Shown here: positions 23,707 to 31,020 of the stretch, piece by piece | How positions within the stretch are numbered: the stretch's first letter is position 1 | Layout of the letters: every line of letters starts with the position of its first letter | DNA from: Streptomyces parvus | Lineage (GTDB): Bacteria > Actinomycetota > Actinomycetes > Streptomycetales > Streptomycetaceae | NCBI RefSeq assembly: GCF_032121415.1 | Contig: NZ_CP135079.1 | Location: forward strand, 1 to 64,000 | DNA length: 64,000 nucleotides | Direction: 5' to 3' | Notes under the pieces: model-generated | What the model saw: the letters and a program-made list of their open reading frames with translations, nothing else | Database searches by the model: none | What the model was told of the DNA's origin: nothing | Translations under genes and position numbers: made by a program

Positions 23707-25902
23707 CTACTCCCCGCTGTCGGCGTCGGTGACAGTACCGTCCTTGATGTACCGGGCCAGGTTGAGGTCGGGGGCGTTGAACTGCTCCCGGACACCTTCG
23801 CCCCACAGCACGCTCTGGGTGCCTTCATGCTTCACCAGGCCTGGGTTGATACCGAGCTTGAAGCCGCCGGGCAGTGGTTTACCGTCCCGGTAGGGCAGGA
23901 AATCCAGCGGAGAGGGTCCCTCGGAGGCGTAAACAGCGCAGTCCGAAAGAACCGCGACCGGATACCGGCCCGTGAAAGCGGCGTGCTTGACGATCTTGCG
24001 GTGCATATTGACCCGGGTGCGGGAAATGACCGCGGCACGGATGTCCGGACGCCATGTGGGCCGGGCGAGAGCCCGCCACGGCTGCCCCGGCCTCCAGTCC
24101 TCGCCCCGAGGACGTTCACGCAGTTTTCCGATACCGCCCTTCACCGTCGCCTTGATCGCGGACACCACGATCGCCAGCTCGGGGTCACGGTGCCGGTAGC
24201 CATCCATCGCCGCGAGGAACTCCCGCGGCGACAGATCGGGCTCCACGCCAAGACTCGCCATCGTAGCGAGATAGGCATCGCGCAACCGCTGATACCAACC
24301 GTCCAGATAGCGACCATGATCGTGGCGAACATACGCCTCAAGCGGACAGACGTCGTAACCCAACTCCACCGCGTACGCCACGGTGGGGGTGGCGTACCAG
24401 GCCGGGCCTGTCGGGCGCTCGCCCCTCGGCGTGAACGGGCTGGGCAGCAGGCTCGCGTCCAGGTGTGCCCAGGTGTCCTTGGCCACCTTCACCCGGGACA
24501 GGTCGACATGGGACAGGTCGACCAGCCAGGAGCCGGGCAGCTTCGCGTCGAACACGGGGTTCGTGACGTGCGTCGGAGCGCCGAGACCGACCGTGAGGCC
24601 GTTGGCGCCGGCGGCGAAGGCCATGTTCACGTCGATGCCCACCAGGTGAGGGTGAAGGCATTCGGTATCGGTGAGCGGACGCGCCCAGTCATAGGCCTCC
24701 TCCATCAGGACCTCGGCCGGGGTGCGCCGGTGGAAGCGCGGCAGATCGGCGAGGAGCGGGTGCCCGTCGGGGGCCTCGCACGGCGCACAGTCCACCGGTT
24801 CCCTGCCCAGTGAGCCGGGGTTGTGCTCGGAGCGCCGCTTGCCTTCCGCGTCCGGCTGGGAGGCGCGGGTCGGCGGGTGCAGAGCGGTCATCAGTTCCAG
24901 ACCGGTCACGGCCGTCGATCCGCGCGGTGTCATGACCCGGGAGGCGTACGTGCCCAGCAGCCGGGCCAGATCCGCCGGTGGCAGCTGCCCCGCATCGGCC
25001 CAGTGCCGGGCGTCCAGCGCGTCCCACGACGGGATGCACAACTGCACGCATGCCCGTTCCGTGCCCTGCGCGGGCCGGTAGATCCGCGCCCACGGTCCGA
25101 ACCCGCGCTTCGTCAACTGCCAGTGGGCACGCGTCAGCTGCTTGATCACCTTGTGGCCCTGTGCCAGCCGACCCGCCAGGCGCTCCTCCTTCGTCAGCGT
25201 GACAGGCAGTCCGTAGCGCTCCAGCGCGGCCTCGGTCAGGACGAGCAGCGGATCGGCGTCCTTGCCGGGGCCGGACAACTTCGGCTGACCGAGCCGCGCC
25301 TCGCGCAGTGTCCAGTCCACCAGGGCCGCGATCGTCTTGGCCGGCACGTCCAGGACCAGGCCGCCGACGCAGTACGCCAGCACCTCCCCCTCAGCGGCAT
25401 CGACGACAGCGAGCGGACCATTCTCGAAACGTGGATCAGCGCCGCCGACCGGGGCCCCTGTGCGGGCGGCTTGCGCCGGCGGACGGCGCGACACGGCAGC
25501 AGAGGCCGGGGCAGGGGGGCGGCGTACGGTCTTCACGGGCTCCGCCGCCGAATCCGTGGGGGCGGTGCGGGCTTGGGCCGGCTCCACTGCCGATGGTGTG
25601 GGAGCAGCCGCAACGGCAGCTGTCTGAGGGACCGCGGTGTCCTCGGTCGGCACCGGAACGTTGGCGGGGTAGAGCTCGGCGAGCTGCTTGAGCATACGAG
25701 CGTAAGCATCGCGCTCCGGCGGCCGCGGCTCGGTCCTGCCGGCCTCCCAGCCACTGACCGTCGCCCGCCGCACCCGCAGAGCGGCCGCCACCTCATCCAG
25801 CGTCAGACCGTGCCCCTGACGCAACCGTCTGCGCTCCGCCGGCGGCGGCAGCGGAGAACGCGACGCGACAAGCGCGTCGACCGCGTCGAACAGCTCGGAC
25901 AT
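23707..25902 (-). CDS. tap: telomere-associated protein Tap
   Basis: Protein of 731 residues that recruits Tpg to the telomere by binding the 3' single-stranded overhang (family knowledge). The N-terminus carries an XRE-type HTH (RRLRQGHGLTLDEVAAALRV, then RRATVSGWEAGRTEPRPPE, about 25-63). A Pro/Ala-rich linker of about 80 residues follows (about 80-150), and then the long conserved body with LVGIDVNMAFAAGANGLTVG, CPLEAYVRHDHGRYLDGWY, and KATVKGGIGKLRERPRGEDW. Its order with tpg is the standard tap-tpg operon. The Pro/Ala linker appears longer and more degenerate than the rest, a normal site of variation. Confidence 0.95.
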   Translation of the reverse strand: MSELFDAVDALVASRSPLPPPAERRRLRQGHGLTLDEVAAALRVRRATVSGWEAGRTEPRPPERDAYARMLKQLAELYPANVPVPTEDTAVPQTAAVAAAPTPSAVEPAQARTAPTDSAAEPVKTVRRPPAPASAAVSRRPPAQAARTGAPVGGADPRFENGPLAVVDAAEGEVLAYCVGGLVLDVPAKTIAALVDWTLREARLGQPKLSGPGKDADPLLVLTEAALERYGLPVTLTKEERLAGRLAQGHKVIKQLTRAHWQLTKRGFGPWARIYRPAQGTERACVQLCIPSWDALDARHWADAGQLPPADLARLLGTYASRVMTPRGSTAVTGLELMTALHPPTRASQPDAEGKRRSEHNPGSLGREPVDCAPCEAPDGHPLLADLPRFHRRTPAEVLMEEAYDWARPLTDTECLHPHLVGIDVNMAFAAGANGLTVGLGAPTHVTNPVFDAKLPGSWLVDLSHVDLSRVKVAKDTWAHLDASLLPSPFTPRGERPTGPAWYATPTVAYAVELGYDVCPLEAYVRHDHGRYLDGWYQRLRDAYLATMASLGVEPDLSPREFLAAMDGYRHRDPELAIVVSAIKATVKGGIGKLRERPRGEDWRPGQPWRALARPTWRPDIRAAVISRTRVNMHRKIVKHAAFTGRYPVAVLSDCAVYASEGPSPLDFLPYRDGKPLPGGFKLGINPGLVKHEGTQSVLWGEGVREQFNAPDLNLARYIKDGTVTDADSGE

Positions 25903-25984
25903 GCAGCACCTCCCACCCCGACCCTAACCTCAAACACACCTTCCGCGTACCAACCACGCACCAATCGCGTTCGGACGGCGTACT

Positions 25985-26165
25985 GGCCGCGTACGGATGG
26001 CGGCAAGGAGCGGACGAAGTCCGCTTCGGCGGCGGACGCGGTGGCGGTCGAGGTGGCATCGGCACCAAGGTGACGCGCGACCTGCACGGCCAGACGGCCC
26101 ACACCGCCGCACTGGATCACTACACCCTGACCGCGATGCGGTCCACCGACGTGCTCATAGGTCTT
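25985..26165 (-). pseudogene. NADPH:quinone oxidoreductase-like fragment
   Basis: One minus-strand frame reads GVVIQCGGVGRLAVQVARHL, then GADATSTATASAAEADFVRS. This matches the dinucleotide-binding segment of zinc-independent quinone oxidoreductases, where GxGGVGxLAVQLARHLGA precedes an (A)xxAxFVRSLGAD stretch. The substrate-binding N-domain and the C-terminus are missing, and the frame runs into the tap promoter region. Clear remnant. Confidence 0.55.
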
Positions 26166-26399
26166 CCTCACGCTGCCGCGGGTGGGTGCGTTTGATCCGC
26201 TGGATCGGGGAACTCGGGGGCTTGCACAGGAACATACGCCGGTCCCTTCACCCAACCGGATCAGCCGACCGCCTCCCGGGGCACCGAGTGGGCGAACGCG
26301 AATCGCTCCGGCACGGGCACCGCCGTACGGTGCGAGGCACGGCTCTCCTGCCGACCACGGCCCTGGGGGAGGTCAGCATGACCGAACGAGGAGTCCATC
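26166..26399. promoter_or_regulatory. upstream region of the glycosyltransferase cluster
   Basis: About 235 bases before the first glycosyltransferase gene. A GAGGAG ribosome-binding site (26389-26394) fits the GTG at 26400. No operator recognised. Confidence 0.4.
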
Positions 26400-27569
26400 G
26401 TGGCCGAGCCACTGGCCCACCACCGTCCGGGCGGAAAGCCGCTCGGAACGGCCGCCACGCGCCGCGGGGTGAGAACAGCAGAGCGCCACGGGTCCGGCCG
26501 GGCATCCGGGTCAGCCGGCATCATCCGGGTCGCGTCGGTCCCCGCCAACCACGTCTATGTGCGCCACCTCTCCCCGCCCGAGGGCGACCGGGTGACACGG
26601 CTGGCCGACCCCCGCCCCTGCGGCGCTCCGAGCGGTTCCCAGCAGTGGTGGCCGCCGGTCATGCTCGACCCGGGATGGGTGGACGAACACGCGGACACCT
26701 TCGACGTGTTCCACCTGCACTTCGGGTTCGACGCGCAGACTCCGGAAGCGTTGCGCGAGCTGCTCGGGACGCTGCGCAGGAACGGGAAGCCCCTGGTCTA
26801 CACCGTCCATGACCTGGCCAACCCCCACCATCTCGACGAAGGCGAGCACCGGGCGCAGCTGGACGTGCTCGTCCCCGGCGCGGACCGGCTGATCACGCTC
26901 ACCCCGGGCGCCGCCCAGGAGATCGCCGCACGGTGGGGTCGCACCGCGACCGTCCTGCCCCATCCGCACGTCGTCGAGCCCGCCGGACTGCTCCGCCCGC
27001 GGCCGCGGAACGGCCGGTTCACCATCGGGCTTCATGCCAAGAGCATCCGTCCCAACATGGATCCCCTGCCGGTGGTCCGGGTGCTCGCGGACGTACTGCC
27101 CGAACTCCCCGGTGCGGTGCTCCGCGTCGACTGTCACCCGGATGTCGACGACCCCGAAAGCCACTGGTACGCGCCCGGAGTGCTCGACGAACTGCGGAGG
27201 ATGAGCCGCGAGGGGCGGCTGGAGCTCAGCGTGCACGACTACTTCGACGACGACGCCCTGTGGGACTACCTGATCGGCCTGGACGTGTCCGTGCTGCCTT
27301 ACCGGTTCGGCACCCATTCGGGCTGGCTCGAGGCCTGCCACGACCTCGGCACCACCGTCGTCGCACCTTCCTGCGGCTTCTACGCACAGCAGCGCCCGTG
27401 CCTCATCTACGGGCACGACCGGCAGGGTCTGGATGCGGCGTCCCTGCGCGATGCCGTGCGCACTGCCTACGCGGAACGTCCCGCCTGGCGTGCGGACCCG
27501 GTGGAGCGGGGGGCCGAGCGCTTCCGGATCGCCCGGGCCCACGAGGCGATCTACGAGGCGCTCCTGTGA
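26400..27569 (+). CDS. glycosyltransferase (GT-B fold), first gene of a four-GT operon
   Basis: GT-B transferase of 389 residues. An N-terminal part after a low-complexity leader carries VFHLHFGFDAQTPEALRELL and GKPLVYTVHDLANPHHLDEG, the acceptor-side region. The donor half has TIGLHAKSIRPNMDPLPVVR, LDVSVLPYRFGTHSGWLEAC and HDLGTTVVAPSCGFYAQQRP, near the place of the usual E-x7-E, which is not obvious here. It resembles GT4-type enzymes. Translation of the next gene starts inside its stop codon, so the genes are coupled. Sugar donor and acceptor are unknown. Confidence 0.75.
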   Translation: MAEPLAHHRPGGKPLGTAATRRGVRTAERHGSGRASGSAGIIRVASVPANHVYVRHLSPPEGDRVTRLADPRPCGAPSGSQQWWPPVMLDPGWVDEHADTFDVFHLHFGFDAQTPEALRELLGTLRRNGKPLVYTVHDLANPHHLDEGEHRAQLDVLVPGADRLITLTPGAAQEIAARWGRTATVLPHPHVVEPAGLLRPRPRNGRFTIGLHAKSIRPNMDPLPVVRVLADVLPELPGAVLRVDCHPDVDDPESHWYAPGVLDELRRMSREGRLELSVHDYFDDDALWDYLIGLDVSVLPYRFGTHSGWLEACHDLGTTVVAPSCGFYAQQRPCLIYGHDRQGLDAASLRDAVRTAYAERPAWRADPVERGAERFRIARAHEAIYEALL

Positions 27570-28666
27570 CCCGCGGCCCGGACAGCCCCGCGCAGCCGTC
27601 AGCCGCACCGCTGCGCATCGCACTGATCGCCTCCGCTCGGCACCCGATCACCGAGCCCTTCGCCGGTGGTCTGGAAGCGCACACCTGGACGCTCTCCACG
27701 GCTCTGCGGGCCCGTGGGCACGAGGTCACCGTCTTCGCGGGGCCCGGCTCCGATCCCGCGCTGGGCGTGGTCGAGATGCCTCTGCGTCCGGCTCGGATCA
27801 GTGAGAGCGCCTGCCGGGACACGAGCATGGTGGCCGCGCCGTGGCTGGAGGAGCATCACGCCTATCTCCAACTGATGCTCGAACTGACGCGCGGGCCTTC
27901 GCGGTACGACCTCGTGCACAACAACAGCCTGAACTACCTGCCGGTGGCGATGGCCCCCGCGCTCACCGTCCCGGTGGTCACCACGCTGCACACCCCGCCC
28001 ACCCCCTGGATCGAGTCGGCCATCCAGGTCGCACCCCACTGCCCGGTCCACTTCAACGCGGTCAGCGCCCACACGGCTGCCGCCTGGCGGCACATCGTCC
28101 CCGCCGCCGCCGTCGTACGCAACGGCATCGACACCCGGCGCTGGAAGCCCGGCCCCGGCGGCGAGGACCTGGTCTGGTCGGGGCGGATCGTTCCGGAGAA
28201 GGGCGCACACCTGGCGATCGAGGCCGCGGAGCTGTCCGGCCGACGGCTGCGGATGGCGGGACCGGTAGGAGACGCCGCTTACTTCGAGGCGTACGTCCGC
28301 CCCCGGCTCGGCCGCACCATCACCTACGAGGGCCACCTCCACCAACCGGATCTGTGCGAGCTGGTCGGGTCCTCGGCCGCGGCCGTCGTCACCCCTTGCT
28401 GGGACGAGCCGTACGGGCTGGTGGTGGCGGAGGCCCTGGCCTGCGGGACACCCGTCTGCGGATTCGCCCGGGGCGCGCTTCCGGAGATCGTCACGCCCGC
28501 GTGCGGCCGGCTCGTACGGCCAGGCGACAGCACGGCGCTCGCGAAGGCCGTCGAGCCGACGATCGGCCTCTCCCGCGCCGACGCCCGTCGGCATGCGGAA
28601 GCCTGCTGCTCCATGGAGGCCATGACGGACGGTTACGAACGCTTCTACCGGTCGGTCTCGGCATGA
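27566..28666 (+). CDS. GT4-family glycosyltransferase
   Basis: Retaining GT-B transferase of 366 residues. It starts IALIASARHP (about 19-28) and FAGGLEAHTWTLSTALRARG (about 34-53), the Gly-rich acceptor loop of GT4. The donor half has VWSGRIVPEKGAHLAIEAAE (about 198-217), GEDxxW-like text, CWDEPYGLVVAEALACGTPV with the E-x7-E pair (EPYGLVVAE) and CGFARGALPEIV. This is full-length and looks active. It begins at GTG 27566, overlapping the first gene by four bases, and its stop overlaps the start of the third gene (ATGA). Confidence 0.9.
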   Translation: MTRGPDSPAQPSAAPLRIALIASARHPITEPFAGGLEAHTWTLSTALRARGHEVTVFAGPGSDPALGVVEMPLRPARISESACRDTSMVAAPWLEEHHAYLQLMLELTRGPSRYDLVHNNSLNYLPVAMAPALTVPVVTTLHTPPTPWIESAIQVAPHCPVHFNAVSAHTAAAWRHIVPAAAVVRNGIDTRRWKPGPGGEDLVWSGRIVPEKGAHLAIEAAELSGRRLRMAGPVGDAAYFEAYVRPRLGRTITYEGHLHQPDLCELVGSSAAAVVTPCWDEPYGLVVAEALACGTPVCGFARGALPEIVTPACGRLVRPGDSTALAKAVEPTIGLSRADARRHAEACCSMEAMTDGYERFYRSVSA

Positions 28667-29691
28667 TCGGCTACTACGTACACCACCAGGGCAACGGCCA
28701 TCTCCATCGTGCCCGGTCCATCGCAGCACATTGCCGCCCCCTCACGGTGACCGGGCTCTCCTCCCTCCCCGCGCCCGACGACTGGCCCGGTCCATGGGTT
28801 CGCCTGCCGAGGGACGACGACGGCGACCCGACCGCGTTCGGTGATGTGACGGCGGGCGGGCGACTGCACTGGGCGCCGGTCCTGCACACCGGGCTCCGGG
28901 GGCGCATGGCACGGATCGCCGAGTGGATCGCGGCGGCGTCACCGGCGCTCCTGGTGTCCGACGTATCGGTCGAAGTCGCCCTGCTGGCCCGCCTCCTGGG
29001 GACCCCGACCGCAGTCGTGGCGATGCGCGGCGAGCGCACGGACGCACCGCACCTCACAGCCTACGACCTGGCGGAGCTCCTCCTGGCCCCGTGGCCGTCG
29101 ACGCTGCCGGAGCCCGGTTGGCCGGGGCACTGGAGGGCCAAGACGGTGCACACAGGAGCCTTCTCCCGGTTCGACGGCCGCTCCCCCGCACCGGCGGACG
29201 AGCCGACGGACGGGACGCGTCAGGTGCTTCTGCTCATGGGCTCGGGCGGCCGCGACATCTCCACCGCCGAGGTCGCCGCGGCACGGGCCGCCAGCCCCGG
29301 TTGGCGGTGGGGGATCCTGGGCGGCCCGGACGGGCGATGGTCGGCGGACCCGTGGCCGGCGCTGTGCGCGGCCGACGTCGTGGTCACCCACGCCGGCCAG
29401 AACGCCCTCGCCGAATGCGCCGCCGCGCGGCGGCCGGCGGTGGTGGTGCCGCAGGAGCGTCCCTTCGGCGAGCAGGCGGCCACGGGACGTGCTCTCACGC
29501 GGGGCCGCCTGGCCCTCGTCGCACCCCGGTGGCCGGACGCCGACGACTGGGCCGGGCTCCTCGAACAGGCTCTCGCCCACGGCGGAGACCGCTGGTCGCA
29601 ATGGGCGCCCGGCGACGGCGCGGCCCGCGCCGCCCGCGCCCTGGCCGATGTCGCGTCCAGGCGAAGGACTTTGTCATGCGCACCGCGGTGA
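28663..29691 (+). CDS. MurG/UDP-glycosyltransferase-like protein
   Basis: GT-B type protein of 342 residues. The N-terminus YVHHQGNGHLHRARSIA (about 5-21) is the acceptor-side glycine loop of MurG-like enzymes. The C-terminal half has VLLLMGSGGRDIS (about 188-200) and LCAADVVVTHAGQNALAECA (about 237-256), followed by RRPAVVVPQERPFGEQAATG. The HAGQNALAE block corresponds to the donor-nucleotide contacts of UDP-GlcNAc transferases. The start overlaps the previous stop by four bases, and its last 16 bases overlap the fourth gene. Acceptor unknown. Confidence 0.85.
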   Translation: MIGYYVHHQGNGHLHRARSIAAHCRPLTVTGLSSLPAPDDWPGPWVRLPRDDDGDPTAFGDVTAGGRLHWAPVLHTGLRGRMARIAEWIAAASPALLVSDVSVEVALLARLLGTPTAVVAMRGERTDAPHLTAYDLAELLLAPWPSTLPEPGWPGHWRAKTVHTGAFSRFDGRSPAPADEPTDGTRQVLLLMGSGGRDISTAEVAAARAASPGWRWGILGGPDGRWSADPWPALCAADVVVTHAGQNALAECAAARRPAVVVPQERPFGEQAATGRALTRGRLALVAPRWPDADDWAGLLEQALAHGGDRWSQWAPGDGAARAARALADVASRRRTLSCAPR

Positions 29692-30536
29692 TCACTCTGG
29701 CCGCCGGGCGGCACCGGCACCTGACGCTCCAGCATCTCGGCCTCGCGGCCGGTTCGCGCACCCCTGATCAGTACGTGGTCGTCGCGATGGATGATCCGGA
29801 ACTCAGCGTGGTTGTGGGCGGCCGGGAGCCTGTCGCGACGGTCGTCGACTGCCCTGTGGCGAACGGGAATCTGCCCCTGGCCCGCGCCCGGAACCTGGGC
29901 GCCGCCCGCGCGGTGGACGGCGGCGCCGAACTGCTGGTGTTCCTGGACGTCGACTGCGTCCCCGGCGAACGGCTGCTGGAGCGCTACCGGCACGCCGCCC
30001 TCGACACCGAGCACCGGCGCTCGCTGCTCTGCGGCACCGTCTCCTACCTGCCGCCCCCGGGCCCGTACGGGTACCGACTCAGCGAGCTGGGTGAGCTCGC
30101 CGAGCCCCACCCCGGCCGTCCGATTCCCGCGCCGGGGGAGCTGCGCCGGAGTGAGGACCACGCACTGTTCTGGTCCTTGTCCTTCGCCGTGACGGCGGAG
30201 ACCTGGCACGCCGTCGGCGGCTTCTGCGAGGAGTACGAGGGGTACGGCGGCGAGGACACCGATTACGGTCAACGAGCCCGCGCGGCGGGCGTCCCGCTCA
30301 CCTGGGTCGGCGGCGCCCCGGCCTTCCACCAGCACCACCCCGTCTCCGACCCGCCGGTGACGCATCTGCACGACATCCTGCGCAACGCGGAGACCTTCCA
30401 CCGCCGATGGGGCTGGTGGCCGATGACCGACTGGCTCGACGCGTTCGCCGAGCGCGGACTCGCCCACCGGAACCCCGCCACCGGCCGCTGGTCCCTGGGT
30501 CCGGAACCCGGACACCCTCGTCCCGACGCGGGGTGA
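29676..30536 (+). CDS. GT2-family glycosyltransferase with Glyco_tranf_2/7C features
   Basis: GT-A transferase of 286 residues. AVITLAAGRHRHLTLQ opens the nucleotide-binding fold. The metal-binding DxD equivalent is LLVFLDVDCVPGERLLERY (about 89-107). The C-terminal block VGGFCEEYEGYGGEDTDYGQ, followed by RARAAGVPL and AFHQHH, is the GT7-C type acceptor region with the ED catalytic pair. The ATG at 29676 lies inside the preceding gene, so it is the last of four coupled genes. It probably transfers one sugar onto the product of the other three. Confidence 0.88.
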   Translation: MRTAVITLAAGRHRHLTLQHLGLAAGSRTPDQYVVVAMDDPELSVVVGGREPVATVVDCPVANGNLPLARARNLGAARAVDGGAELLVFLDVDCVPGERLLERYRHAALDTEHRRSLLCGTVSYLPPPGPYGYRLSELGELAEPHPGRPIPAPGELRRSEDHALFWSLSFAVTAETWHAVGGFCEEYEGYGGEDTDYGQRARAAGVPLTWVGGAPAFHQHHPVSDPPVTHLHDILRNAETFHRRWGWWPMTDWLDAFAERGLAHRNPATGRWSLGPEPGHPRPDAG

Positions 30537-30559
30537 CCCCCACAGCGCGCCAAGGAGAG

Positions 30560-30800
30560 GACTTCCACCGTCTCCTCGACGGTCTTCGCCAGGCGGGCGA
30601 GCATGCTGCGGTGACGCAACTGCACCAGAGCGTCCACCACGGTGTTGTGGAACTTCGCGGTCGGCCCCCGCAAGGGGTGCTCGTCGATGATCACCAGCGT
30701 GTTCCGCTCCCAGGGGCGGATTGTCAGCGCGATCCGGGCCGTGCCCAGCCGCCCGCTCTCGGCCTCGATGCAGGGCCTCGCAACGGCGAACGGCGGTGCG
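30560..30800 (-). pseudogene. SRPBCC-family remnant
   Basis: A minus-strand frame reads ARIALTIRPWERNTLVIIDE, then HPLRGPTAKFHNTVVDALVQ and LRHRSMLARLAKTVEET. This matches the C-terminal strand, loop and long helix of a Streptomyces SRPBCC/polyketide-cyclase-like family. Upstream another frame has TYSVRLGRWTARG text that could be the lost front part. No stop in this frame before it runs into the glycosyltransferase gene on the other strand, and no start is sensible, so it is truncated. Confidence 0.5.
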
Positions 30801-31020
30801 CCCTCGGGCGGTCCACCGGCCCAGCCTGACCGAGTAAGTGATGCTCGCGTCCACATGTGGCCAGATGCCCTCGTGTGGGGAGGCGTACGTCGCCCCTCTG
30901 TACCCCGCAGCGCGGGGTACAGAGGGGCGGGGGCCTTTTCGCGCCGTGGACCGGAGCGTCGAGGAGCCGAACTGTCTCGGCCGCATCCTCTGCCGGTGCG
31001 TCACCGGTGGACGTCCCGGC
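30801..31020. other. non-coding interval with a long hairpin
   Basis: About 220 bases between the SRPBCC remnant and the CocE/NonD hydrolase gene, with no recognised gene. It holds the 18-bp stem hairpin at 30891-30929. Confidence 0.5.
30891..30929 (+). terminator. perfect 18-bp hairpin, 3-base loop, likely terminator
   Basis: CGCCCCTCTGTACCCCGC (30891-30908), loop AGC, and the exact complement GCGGGGTACAGAGGGGCG (30912-30929). It is followed by GGGGGCCTTTTC, so termination of plus-strand transcripts is the simplest reading. Transcripts from the glycosyltransferase operon would end here. Confidence 0.7.
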
